From NCBI GenBank assembly GCA_045651685.1, contig JAZRSV010000026.1, positions 1-13,262 of the forward strand: a stretch of 13,262 bases of DNA. Direction: 5' to 3'. Made by a program: the position numbers and the translations under genes. Under the pieces are notes generated by a model. The model saw nothing but the letters and a program-made list of their open reading frames with translations. It made no database searches and had not been told where the DNA came from. Of the stretch, positions 6,702 through 13,262 are shown piece after piece (position 1 is the first letter of the stretch; each line of letters starts with the position of its first letter). The stretch is from CAKVLS01 sp045651685. GTDB lineage: Bacteria; Bacillota; Clostridia; Christensenellales; UBA1242.

Positions 6702-6843
6702 CTAATACACAATATTTTTTGACCATGCAAAAGGCATATTTTGGATTTAATCTAGGCTTTCCATTTTTGCCAACAACCCAAGCTTCTCTTGCATCAATAA
6801 GTCTTACACCATTATTATGTAAACTGTAATTTACATTTGACAA
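6691..6843 (-). CDS. Candidate 50-residue protein with TTG start
   Basis: An open frame on the - strand begins with TTG at 6843 and stops with TAA at 6691-6693. AGGGG (+ strand CCCCT, 6851-6855) lies 7 nt before the TTG, an ideal spacing. No in-frame ATG precedes it; the nearby ATG is followed at once by TAA. The predicted peptide includes GVRLIDAREAWVVGKNGK and PRLNPKYAFCMVKKYC, with AGA arginine codons like the neighbours, and looks protein-like more than random AT-rich translation. It is basic and not a membrane toxin. I do not recognise it; it may also be the remnant of a longer gene. It starts inside the promoter of the + strand RNA and ends 44 bp before the small membrane protein gene. 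Confidence 0.5.
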   Translation of the reverse strand: MSNVNYSLHNNGVRLIDAREAWVVGKNGKPRLNPKYAFCMVKKYCVLVVN

Positions 6844-6865
6844 TATATTACCCCTATGATATATT
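6837..6865 (+). promoter_or_regulatory. Strong promoter for the structured RNA
   Basis: A perfect TTGACA (6837-6842) is followed after 17 nt by TATATT (6860-6865). The predicted start at about 6871-6873 falls on the first base of the GGCC arm of the structured RNA. A TATGAT at 6855-6860 is only 12 nt from the -35 box and is less likely to be used. Confidence 0.65.
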
Positions 6866-6869
6866 TATT

Positions 6870-6991
6870 AGGCCGAAACCCCGTAGGGGGAAGCAACGGA
6901 TAATTATCGCGTTGACAGGAAAGAACGTTTGGCCTTAGTGCGTAGACTTTCCATTAAAAAGTCACTAGTTGATCTAGTGGCTTTTTATTTT
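6870..6991 (+). ncRNA. Candidate structured RNA, riboswitch-like or standalone small RNA
   Basis: This transcript of about 120 nt is predicted from promoter to terminator. P1 pairs 6870-6877 with 6928-6935 (AGGCCGAA with TTTGGCCT, one G-U). Inside it are P2 (CCCC 6879-6882 with GGGG 6886-6889 or 6887-6890) and P3 (CAACG 6894-6898 with CGTTG 6910-6914, topped by GAT/ATC). GGAAAG (6918-6923), inside P1, pairs with CTTTCC (6947-6952), outside it, giving a pseudoknot. GACTTT (6945-6950) can instead pair with AAAGTC (6958-6963), the 5' arm of the terminator. So pseudoknot formation would favour termination, like an OFF riboswitch. I cannot match it to a known class; the SRP RNA motifs are absent. 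No + strand gene follows. Its identity is unknown, and pairings were found by eye without energy calculation. Confidence 0.5.
6956..6991 (+). terminator. Intrinsic terminator of the structured RNA
   Basis: AAAGTCACTAG (6958-6968) pairs with CTAGTGGCTTT (6974-6984), including one G-U pair, around a 5-nt loop, followed by T's to 6991. An A run on the left would also give a short U tract on the - strand. The 5' arm can alternatively pair with GACTTT at 6945-6950. Confidence 0.85.
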
Positions 6992-7016
6992 AATATCTTT
7001 TTCTATGCTTTTAATC

Positions 7017-7043
7017 AAAAAAAAGACTGCAAAATATGCAGTC
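7017..7043 (-). terminator. Intrinsic terminator of the unknown 171-residue gene
   Basis: GACTGCA (7025-7031) pairs with TGCAGTC (7037-7043), with a 5-nt loop. On the - strand it is followed by eight T's (A run at 7017-7024). It begins about 8 bases after the stop codon. Confidence 0.87.
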
Positions 7044-7050
7044 ATAATTT

Positions 7051-7566
7051 TTATTGATTTGGCACAGAATCTTTGCTAGAAGTTTTTGTTGGTTGAAAAG
7101 AAGTACTTACGCCTCTTGAAGAATAACTTGGGCCATAAACATTTCTTGTCACACCTTGCTCTGAAGTTAGTCTTGGTGATAAATTTTCGCTACGAACTAC
7201 CTTTAGATATTCGCCACAACCAGATTGTATTTCGTCATAACAATCACAAACTTGATATCTAACCAAAACTGACAAATCACCTTTTGTTTGGATAATTTCT
7301 TCGGTATCTCTAACGCCAACCATAACATTGGTTTCTCTATAGCATATATCTTGGTTAAGAGCTATTTGTTGAGCATCATATTTGTCTACTCTAACAGCTA
7401 GTGGTTTTGGACGACCCTCGCCATCAGTACCATAAAAACTTTTGTACTCTTCGTGGTCAGAACAAATAAAAATATCATATAGATCTGGCACAACTCTGTC
7501 TTCTTCATCAAAAACTGGTTTGATATCAACAACTTTACAGTTAAATGCTGTTTTTACAATTTCCAT
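7051..7566 (-). CDS. Unrecognised soluble protein, 171 residues
   Basis: I cannot assign a family. There is no signal peptide or membrane helix. Residues 1-130 look like a compact alpha/beta or beta-rich domain (ICSDHEEYKSFYG, PLAVRVDKYDAQQIAL, GDLSVLVRYQVC) with six cysteines (10, 36, 75, 108, 110, 117), including a CDC pair at 108-110, but no standard zinc-ribbon spacing. The last ~40 residues are rich in Ser, Thr, Pro and Gln and are probably disordered. AAGGAGAG lies about 6 nt before the ATG. A near-consensus promoter (7590-7618) and a dedicated terminator (7017-7043) show it is a single-gene unit. Read-through of the + strand RNA at 6870-6991 would be antisense to this gene's 3' end, which may matter for its regulation. 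Confidence 0.72.
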   Translation of the reverse strand: MEIVKTAFNCKVVDIKPVFDEEDRVVPDLYDIFICSDHEEYKSFYGTDGEGRPKPLAVRVDKYDAQQIALNQDICYRETNVMVGVRDTEEIIQTKGDLSVLVRYQVCDCYDEIQSGCGEYLKVVRSENLSPRLTSEQGVTRNVYGPSYSSRGVSTSFQPTKTSSKDSVPNQ

Positions 7567-7589
7567 ACATCTCTCCTTAAATATACTTT

Positions 7590-7618
7590 ATTATAACATT
7601 AAACTTTGGGCTTTGCAA
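7590..7618 (-). promoter_or_regulatory. Promoter for the unknown 171-residue gene
   Basis: On the - strand, TTGCAA (7618-7613), a 17-nt spacer and a perfect TATAAT (7595-7590), with TGT just before it as an extended -10. The predicted start is near 7583, 17 nt before the ATG, with AAGGAGAG between. It lies right after the cardiolipin synthase gene, where I see no terminator. Confidence 0.72.
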
Positions 7619-7629
7619 GATGCTATTTT

Positions 7630-9150
7630 TTACAATAAAGGCTCTAAAAGTTTTAGTATGTTTGCTATAAATTTTTCGCCAAGAGAGCGTTTTTTTAGAT
7701 CGGCAAGTGTCATAAGATGACTTTGTCTTATTAACTCTTCAATATCTTTTGACATGTCTTGTATACAATCTGTATTGTATAGCACAACTAAATTTTCAAA
7801 ATGCAGATACAAACTTCTAAAGTCAAAGTTGATCGTACCTATACTTGCTGTGCACCCGTCTACTACAACCATTTTCGCATGGACAAAACCAGGCGTATAT
7901 TCGTAAATTTGTACATTGAGTTTGATTAACTCTTCGTAATAAGATCGTGCTAGGTAAAACACCCATTTTTTGTCTGGTATGCCCGGTAAAACTATTTTTA
8001 TTTTTACGCCCTTATGTGCACAAATTTTTAGAGCATCTATAATGCGTTGGTCTACAACAAAATACGGAGACACAATAGTTAATTCTTTTTTTGAGCTATT
8101 TATCATGTTGAGATAATTGTTGCGAGCAATTGCCTCGTTATCTAATGGACCACAACAAAAGAACTGCACTAGCTGATTGTTTTTGATAGTATTATTTGGC
8201 TTTTTATAATTAGACAAGTCAATATCTTGCTTGGTAGCTATACGCCAATTGTAAAAAAACATAACTATTATATTCCACACGCAGTCGCCAGCTATTCGTA
8301 TACCAGAATCTTTCCACTTGCCATATAACTCTACATAATTAGCATATTCATCGGCAAGATTGATGCCACCTGTATAAGCAACCTTACCATCTATAACAAC
8401 TATTTTTCTGTGATCACGATAGTTAATAAAAGGATTGACGGTAGGTATAATTTTATTAAAAACTGCTGTTTGGATATTGTCTTTTTGCAGTTGTTTTAGA
8501 TACTTTTTAGGAAAGCGATCTAGACAACCAAAGTCGTCATACAAAAGTTTTATTTCTACACCTTGTTGTGATTTTTCTTTTAACACAGCTATTATACTAT
8601 CCCACACTTTACCTGGTTTGATAATAAAATATTCGATTAGTATAAACTTTTTTGCTTGCTTTAGATCTTTAAGTAAACTTTCAAAATACACTTCACCATT
8701 TTTTAGATAGTCTAATTGGTTGTTTTGGGTGACTGACATACCTGTTGTGTTGCTAATATAATTGGCAATACCAACATGGTCTAGGCTAGAGTTTTTTAGC
8801 AAAGCAAGTGGCTCTTTTTTTTGGCAAATTGCTGACAAACTATCAGAAGATATTTTATTCCATTTGTTTAGCTGTTTGTTAGTCACTTTTTTGCTTTTTA
8901 GATATACATACAATATCACGCCAAAAAATGGCACAACAAGCATAATAAGTATCCAATAAACTTTGTAGTAAGGGTCATCTTTGCTGCGAGCTAAAAATAT
9001 AATCGCTACAATAGTTGCAACCAAACTAACTGCAGCGTAATAGTAATAACCAAGAAGTAAAGTTGTAATAAAAAACAACGCCACATTAATCAAAAACGAT
9101 ATTATTAATACAAATCTTGTAGATGTAAAAAACTTAAATAATTGTTTCAT
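7630..9150 (-). CDS. cls: Cardiolipin synthase (phospholipase D superfamily)
   Basis: This 506-residue integral membrane enzyme joins two phosphatidylglycerol molecules into cardiolipin and glycerol. Its N-terminus has two or three membrane helices between 13 and 84, matching the PLDc_N region. Two HKD motifs follow: His247/Lys249/Asp254, continuing into TGGIN (260-264), and His424/Lys426/Asp431, continuing into GTIN (438-441) and FDFRS. Both catalytic histidines are present and the length is standard for bacterial ClsA-type enzymes. The RBS is weak (AAAGG, 6 nt before the ATG). A terminator of the ABC operon ends just upstream; a TATAAT with no good -35 lies between, so expression may be by read-through. 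Cardiolipin made here may link to the membrane-stress genes downstream, but that is only inferred from nearness. Confidence 0.93.
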   Translation of the reverse strand: MKQLFKFFTSTRFVLIISFLINVALFFITTLLLGYYYYAAVSLVATIVAIIFLARSKDDPYYKVYWILIMLVVPFFGVILYVYLKSKKVTNKQLNKWNKISSDSLSAICQKKEPLALLKNSSLDHVGIANYISNTTGMSVTQNNQLDYLKNGEVYFESLLKDLKQAKKFILIEYFIIKPGKVWDSIIAVLKEKSQQGVEIKLLYDDFGCLDRFPKKYLKQLQKDNIQTAVFNKIIPTVNPFINYRDHRKIVVIDGKVAYTGGINLADEYANYVELYGKWKDSGIRIAGDCVWNIIVMFFYNWRIATKQDIDLSNYKKPNNTIKNNQLVQFFCCGPLDNEAIARNNYLNMINSSKKELTIVSPYFVVDQRIIDALKICAHKGVKIKIVLPGIPDKKWVFYLARSYYEELIKLNVQIYEYTPGFVHAKMVVVDGCTASIGTINFDFRSLYLHFENLVVLYNTDCIQDMSKDIEELIRQSHLMTLADLKKRSLGEKFIANILKLLEPLL

Positions 9151-9171
9151 ATTATACCTTTTATTATAAAC

Positions 9172-9203
9172 AAAAAGCCCCTATGCTAAACAAAGGGCTT
9201 TTT
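9172..9203 (-). terminator. Intrinsic terminator after the ABC exporter operon
   Basis: AAAAAGCCC (9172-9180) and GGGCTTTTT (9195-9203) form a 9-bp stem with a 14-nt loop. On the - strand it ends in TTTTTG. It begins 6 bases after the second ABC gene's stop codon. Confidence 0.82.
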
Positions 9204-9209
9204 TGTATT

Positions 9210-11054
9210 TTAATATTCGACAACCTCTGCACTTTTGCTACTAAACTGACTGTTATATAGATCAGCATAAAAGCCCTGTTGTTTTAGAAGTTGTTTATGA
9301 GTACCTTTTTCGATAATGTTGCCATCTTTCATAACAAGTATTAGGTCGGCATTTTTTATAGTTGATAATCTATGAGCTATAACAAAACTTGTGCGACCTT
9401 CGGCAAGTTTATCCATTGCTTTTTGTATCATTTCTTCGGTACGAGTGTCTACGGAGCTTGTTGCTTCGTCCAAAATAAGCATAGGACTATTATTAACCAT
9501 AACACGAGCTATGGTAAGAAGTTGTTTTTGGCCTTGACTTATATTTGCTTTTTCGTCAATAACCATATCATAACCACCAGGCAATGATCTGATAAAGTGA
9601 TCGATATGTGCAAAGCAACAAGCGTTTTCTACCTGCTCGTTAGTAAGGCCTGTTGTGCCATAACTGATGTTTTCTCTAATGGTACCTTCAAACAACCAAG
9701 TGTCTTGCAATACCATACCAAACAAGCTGCGAACTTCTTCTCTAGACATATCTTTTGTAGAAACGCCATCAATAAAAATCTCGCCGCTGTTAATCTCATA
9801 AAATCTCATAAGCAAATTAACAATTGTTGTTTTGCCAGCACCGGTAGGACCAACGATAGCAACTTTTTGACCAGCTTTGATTTTTGCACTAAAGTCATGA
9901 ATTATTGTTTTGTCTTCGTTATAACCAAAACTTACATTCTTAAACTCTACATCACCTTTTACAGTTTTTAACTTTTTAGGTTTGTTTTCTGGTTGTTGTT
10001 CTGGCTCATCTAAAAACTCAAAAATTCTTTCACTTGCAGCAGCTGTAGATTGCAAAGTGCTCGAAATGTTAGCAACATTGCTTATTTGGTTATTAAACAC
10101 ACGCATGTATGTTATAAATGTCACTATTGTCACAGCAAAAACAGGATTGTTGTTTTTGACAGCTATATATGCGCCAACTACACATACTGCTACATATGTT
10201 AGGTTTCCTATAAAATTCATAAGAGGATGCATAATGTTGCTCAAGAAAGAAGCTTTGTATCCTGATTGAAATAATTTTTTGTTAGTTTTGTCAAAGTTGC
10301 GTTGAGCTTTGTCTTGTCCGTCAAATACTTGTACAACATTGTGTGCAGAGTATATTTCTTCGATTTGACCATTAATATCACCAAGCTCTCTTTGTTGTCT
10401 TACAAAGTACTTTTGAGAAAGTTTGACAACTAGCATGATAAGGCCAAATGATATCGGCATCATTGCAAGCATAACTAAAGTTAACAAAGGGCTATTAACC
10501 AACATCATAACTATTGCACCAATCATCATTGTTGCACTAGATATAATAGAGCTAACACTATTAGACAAGCTTTGACCCAATGTGTCAACATCGTTGGTTA
10601 TACGGCTCAATGTGTCACCAAAGCTATTATTGTCAAAATATTTTAATGGTAGTTTATTAATTTTTTGACTTAAAGAACTACGATATTTTTGAGTGACTCT
10701 TGCAGTAATTTTTGACATTATAAAACCTTGTACAAAGTTTAACACAGCACTTGCTACATACATACATATCAAAACGATTGCAAAATATGTTATTTTGCCC
10801 ATATCGATTGCTATGTTTTTGTTTACTGCTATAACTATAACTTCGCCTAGTTCTTTGATAACATTAGGTGCAACAATATTAAATGTTGTGCTTGCCACTG
10901 CAAAGGCAAGTACTATAATAATACCTATATAATAACCTTTTAGAGACCCGATTAAAGACTTCATACTTTTTTTGAAGTTCTTTGCTCTATCGGTGGTTAG
11001 GTTCATACCTCTACCCATAGGTCTTGCTGGAGGAGTTCTTTTTTCGTCTGCCAT
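9210..11054 (-). CDS. ABC exporter half-transporter with intact catalytic site (second subunit)
   Basis: This 614-residue half-transporter has one membrane domain (about six helices, 40-330) and one ATPase domain. Walker A is GPTGAGKT (402-409), the Q-loop Gln450, Walker B LILDE with Asp529/Glu530, and the switch His561 (IAHRLST). All are canonical. The signature, normally LSGGQ, reads ISQGQ (505-509). In a heterodimer this altered signature would face the degenerate site of the partner, as in BmrCD, LmrCD and TM287/288. An N-terminal Pro/Arg-rich extension (1-20) is soluble. Its start overlaps the partner's stop codon by one base (TAATG), and AGGAGG (11065-11070) lies in the end of the partner gene, so translation is coupled and gives balanced subunits. 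The likely role is drug or lipid export, inferred from the family and the MarR neighbour. Confidence 0.9.
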   Translation of the reverse strand: MADEKRTPPARPMGRGMNLTTDRAKNFKKSMKSLIGSLKGYYIGIIIVLAFAVASTTFNIVAPNVIKELGEVIVIAVNKNIAIDMGKITYFAIVLICMYVASAVLNFVQGFIMSKITARVTQKYRSSLSQKINKLPLKYFDNNSFGDTLSRITNDVDTLGQSLSNSVSSIISSATMMIGAIVMMLVNSPLLTLVMLAMMPISFGLIMLVVKLSQKYFVRQQRELGDINGQIEEIYSAHNVVQVFDGQDKAQRNFDKTNKKLFQSGYKASFLSNIMHPLMNFIGNLTYVAVCVVGAYIAVKNNNPVFAVTIVTFITYMRVFNNQISNVANISSTLQSTAAASERIFEFLDEPEQQPENKPKKLKTVKGDVEFKNVSFGYNEDKTIIHDFSAKIKAGQKVAIVGPTGAGKTTIVNLLMRFYEINSGEIFIDGVSTKDMSREEVRSLFGMVLQDTWLFEGTIRENISYGTTGLTNEQVENACCFAHIDHFIRSLPGGYDMVIDEKANISQGQKQLLTIARVMVNNSPMLILDEATSSVDTRTEEMIQKAMDKLAEGRTSFVIAHRLSTIKNADLILVMKDGNIIEKGTHKQLLKQQGFYADLYNSQFSSKSAEVVEY

Positions 11055-12769
11055 TATTGCAATTCCTCCTTTGATAATTGTGACAAGGCAATTTCTTTAT
11101 ATACCTTGCAATTTTTCATTAATTCTGCATGAGTACCAACACCAACGATGCGGCCATAGTCTAATACAACTATTTTGTCTGCATCAAGTATAGTACCAAC
11201 TCTTTGAGCAACAATAACTTTTGTTGCTGATTTTGTATATGTTGATAAAGCTTTTCTCAAAGCTTTGTCTGTCTTATAGTCAAGCGCAGAAAAACTATCG
11301 TCAAACACATATATTTCTGGATCTTTCGCAATAGCTCTTGCTATACACAATCTTTGTCTTTGACCACCAGAAACATTAGTTCCACCTTGTGCTATTTCGT
11401 ACTTTAAGCCGCCGTCCAATTTTTCTACAAAACTAGCTTGAGCAACTTTTAGACATTCTTCAACTTTTTTGGTCGAAATATTTTCTGCACCGTATTTAAT
11501 ATTTTCTTCTACAGTACCACTAAACAAAATACCTTTTTGTGGGACAAAGCCAAGTTTTTTATTTAATGCTTTTGCAGTGTACTCTTTGATGTTAACATCG
11601 TCTACCAAAATTTCGCCAAAGGTAGCGTCAAAAAATCTAGGTATTAAGTTTACTAATGTTGATTTGCCACTACCGGTCGAACCGATAAAAGCAATTGTTT
11701 CGCCTTTGTTTACAGTAAAGTTAATGTTTTCTAAAACATTCATTTCTGCGTCTGGGTATCTAAAAGAAACATTTCTAAATTCTAGCTTGCCTTTTACTTT
11801 AGTTTTGCCTTCAAAAGTTCCTTCTTTAATTTTATTTTCTTGTTTTAGTACTTCTCTAATTCTGCGCATACTTACAAGGCCTCTTGGCAACAACATAATA
11901 ACTGCTGACAAGAACATAAAACTCATAAGAATATGCATGCCATATTGTTGAAAAGCTACAAGATCACTATATAGTAAAGATCCACCATTAATTAGTGATG
12001 CACCAAGCCAATAGATAGCAAGAGCAAGGCCGTTAGAAATAAGATTCATACCAGGGCCCATCAAGCTCAATACTCTACCAATAAAGATGTGTATTTTTGA
12101 AAGTTCTGCATTTTCTTTATCAAATTTTTCTTCTTGTAGTTTTTCGGTGTTATACGCTCTAACAACTCTAAGACCAGTAAGATTTTCTCTAGCGACTAGG
12201 TTGATACGATCTGTTCTTTTTTGAATTTTGTTAAATGCAGGTACAACCACAAAAAACACAAGACCGAACATAGCAAACATAGTAATAACAGCAATGGCAG
12301 TTGCCCAAGTAAGCTCGACACTACTATTAACAATTTTTACTATAGAAAAAATTGCCATAGTTGGCGCCATTATTGCCATACGCAAACACATCTGCAAAGA
12401 CATTTGTACTTGTTGCACATCGTTGGTGCTACGAGTTATTAGACTAGCAACAGAAAATTTATTAACTTCTTCTTGCGAAAAATGGTTTACTTTATAAAAG
12501 ATATTACCTCTCAAGCGTTGGGCTATCTTCGAAGACAACACAACTGCAAGTGCGTTAGAACTAATACCTGCTGCCATAACTATGCCAGCTATAAGCAACA
12601 TACTTTTGCCTGTTTGCCAGATAGAGGCAACTGTATGTGACATTTGTACTTTGCCAATAAGTTCTGCCATATGATCGATAAGTTCCATTTCAAAATATAC
12701 ATGGCAAATAATCAACGCCACTATGCCCAAAATAATCGGCGCAAAATACCAGCTAAATATTTTTTTCAT
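11054..12769 (-). CDS. ABC exporter half-transporter with degenerate catalytic site (first subunit)
   Basis: This subunit has 571 residues from the start I chose: six membrane helices, then an ATPase domain. Walker A GSTGSGKS (363-370), Q-loop Gln411 and signature VSGGQ (466-470) are canonical. The Walker B catalytic glutamate is replaced by aspartate (FDDSFSALD, Asp491), and the switch histidine by glutamine (VAQRVGT, Gln522). This is the degenerate half of a heterodimeric exporter, complementary to the next gene's altered signature. A longer frame starts at 12784, but AAGGAG (12776-12781) lies inside it, 6 nt before the ATG at 12769 and only 3 nt before the ATG at 12772; 12769 is best. The gene then overlaps the 3' end of the MarR gene by 17 bp. 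Confidence 0.9.
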   Translation of the reverse strand: MKKIFSWYFAPIILGIVALIICHVYFEMELIDHMAELIGKVQMSHTVASIWQTGKSMLLIAGIVMAAGISSNALAVVLSSKIAQRLRGNIFYKVNHFSQEEVNKFSVASLITRSTNDVQQVQMSLQMCLRMAIMAPTMAIFSIVKIVNSSVELTWATAIAVITMFAMFGLVFFVVVPAFNKIQKRTDRINLVARENLTGLRVVRAYNTEKLQEEKFDKENAELSKIHIFIGRVLSLMGPGMNLISNGLALAIYWLGASLINGGSLLYSDLVAFQQYGMHILMSFMFLSAVIMLLPRGLVSMRRIREVLKQENKIKEGTFEGKTKVKGKLEFRNVSFRYPDAEMNVLENINFTVNKGETIAFIGSTGSGKSTLVNLIPRFFDATFGEILVDDVNIKEYTAKALNKKLGFVPQKGILFSGTVEENIKYGAENISTKKVEECLKVAQASFVEKLDGGLKYEIAQGGTNVSGGQRQRLCIARAIAKDPEIYVFDDSFSALDYKTDKALRKALSTYTKSATKVIVAQRVGTILDADKIVVLDYGRIVGVGTHAELMKNCKVYKEIALSQLSKEELQ

Positions 12770-13208
12770 CATTATCTCCTTCATTAAATTTGTCTATATT
12801 AATTGATATCTTTTGAAGAGCTTTCAAAAAGATATCTTTTTCTTCTGGAGCAAAGTTTTCAAACATGATAGAGTCCATAAGATAATGCAATTCTTTATCT
12901 ACCTTGCTACTTACTTTTTTGCCTTCTTCGGTTATTTGATAAAGTTTTTTGCGATTGTCTTTTGCATCGCCAATTTGCTTTACATAACCTTTTTCTAACA
13001 GCCCAAGCAAAATGCGAGATGTTTGAGCTTTGTCACAACCAAGCCAAGTACTAATATCTTTTTGTGAAGGTTGCTTTGGCTCTAGCAAAAATTTTAAGTA
13101 TATTGCTTGAGCGCTAGTGACATTAAGTTCTTTTGCTTTGCTATTAATATATGAAGAACAAATATGTTTTATCTTACCCACATTGAGGCTAAATTCGTAA
13201 TCTTTCAT
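12753..13208 (-). CDS. MarR-family transcriptional regulator
   Basis: This is a 151-residue dimeric winged helix-turn-helix DNA-binding protein. The HTH spans about residues 48-75 (SQKDISTWLGCDKAQTSRILLGLLEKGYV), followed by the wing KQIGDAKDNRKKLYQITEEG with the Asp-x-Arg-basic pattern typical of the family. Helices at both ends form the dimer interface. MarR proteins commonly repress their own operon and a drug exporter until a ligand binds; here the gene is first in an operon with two ABC subunits. AAGGAG (13214-13219) lies 5 nt before the ATG. A perfect inverted repeat, TTGAC-AAA-GTCAA, lies next to the -10 box as a candidate operator. The stop is TAG, the only non-TAA stop of the main genes. 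Confidence 0.9.
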   Translation of the reverse strand: MKDYEFSLNVGKIKHICSSYINSKAKELNVTSAQAIYLKFLLEPKQPSQKDISTWLGCDKAQTSRILLGLLEKGYVKQIGDAKDNRKKLYQITEEGKKVSSKVDKELHYLMDSIMFENFAPEEKDIFLKALQKISINIDKFNEGDNDEKNI

Positions 13209-13239
13209 TTTTGCTCCTTATGATACTTGGTTATCTTAC

Positions 13240-13245
13240 ATTATA
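13240..13245 (-). promoter_or_regulatory. -10 box of the MarR/ABC operon promoter
   Basis: A perfect TATAAT on the - strand. A -35 box at the usual 17-nt distance would start at 13263, just outside the window, so the promoter is cut by the window edge. The predicted start is near 13233. Confidence 0.6.
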
Positions 13246-13249
13246 ATAG

Positions 13250-13262
13250 TTGACAAAGTCAA
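13250..13262. promoter_or_regulatory. Candidate MarR operator: perfect inverted repeat
   Basis: TTGAC-AAA-GTCAA is a perfect 5-bp inverted repeat with a 3-bp spacer. It occupies the -10/-35 spacer of the operon promoter, where a bound repressor would block RNA polymerase. A second, weaker repeat, GATA (13222-13225) / TATC (13232-13235), covers the predicted transcription start and leader. The first repeat touches the window edge and may extend further. Confidence 0.5.

Noticed and set aside
6691..6870. Type I toxin-antitoxin pair (small ORF plus opposite-strand RNA)
   Set aside because: The layout is suggestive, but the 50-residue peptide is basic and soluble-looking, not a hydrophobic membrane toxin, and the RNA starts beyond the coding part.
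6870..6952. Signal recognition particle (4.5S-like) RNA
   Set aside because: A short standalone RNA with GGGGGAAGCAACGG looked similar at first. However, the conserved GGUCAGG and AGCAG sides of helix 8 and the single long hairpin shape are missing.
6870..6952. SAM-I, ydaO, glutamine or c-di-GMP riboswitch
   Set aside because: Short words such as GGCCGAAACC resemble pieces of known aptamers, but the order of helices and the conserved junction bases do not match any of them.
12770..12784. ATG at 12784 as the start of the first ABC subunit
   Set aside because: The AAGGAG ribosome binding site lies inside the codons that start would add. The ATG at 12769 has correct spacing.
1..13262. Reassignment of UGA to tryptophan
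   Set aside because: No main gene ends in TGA, which is suggestive, but tryptophan is written TGG and all genes read intact with the standard bacterial code. With few genes and low GC the absence of TGA stops is not informative.

Overview
The window reads as the chromosome of a low-GC Gram-positive bacterium, most likely an uncultured gut-type member of the Clostridia or a relative. The evidence is AT-rich intergenic DNA, AGGAGG-type ribosome binding sites, TTGACA/TATAAT promoters (several with an extended TGn -10), U-tract hairpin terminators, AGA as the usual arginine codon, and TAA as the stop in 12 of 13 main genes (one TAG, no TGA). This taxonomic placement is inference. I see no rRNA, tRNA, insertion sequence, phage or CRISPR.

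Layout. Bases 1-1442 are read on the + strand: the possible last codons of an upstream gene, a terminator, a strong promoter, an SGNH/GDSL esterase and a GNAT acetyltransferase. Bases 1443-1718 hold three related 16-bp inverted repeats and a convergent terminator. From 1719 to the end every main gene is on the - strand.

The - strand units, each in its own reading order, are as follows. (a) 13208-9210: a MarR-type repressor and two ABC half-transporters that overlap or nearly overlap; one half has degenerate catalytic residues and the other a degenerate signature motif, as expected for a heterodimeric multidrug-type exporter with one consensus ATP site. An inverted repeat in the promoter is a candidate repressor operator. 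(b) 9150-7630: a cardiolipin synthase with two HKD motifs. (c) 7566-7051: an unrecognised soluble protein with its own strong promoter. (d) 6646-3504: a small one-pass membrane protein, an SPFH protein with two C-terminal zinc ribbons (YdjI-like), a zinc-ribbon tail-anchored protein (possibly YdjG-like) and a P-loop kinase. This resembles the membrane-stress operon pspA-ydjGHI of Bacillus subtilis, but with no PspA in the window. (e) 3380-1719: a TIM-barrel sugar isomerase and a lone E2-type acyltransferase domain lacking the catalytic histidine.

The most unusual stretch is 6647-7050. On the + strand it contains a well-formed promoter (TTGACA, 17 nt, TATATT) whose predicted start coincides with the 5' arm of a compact pseudoknotted fold. 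That fold is followed by a candidate antiterminator and a strong terminator, so it has the architecture of a transcription-terminating riboswitch or a standalone small RNA. No + strand gene follows it: read-through would run antisense into the unknown gene at 7051-7566. On the opposite strand, a 50-residue ORF starts with TTG behind an AGGGG ribosome binding site, inside the promoter of this RNA. I do not recognise the RNA as any known class.
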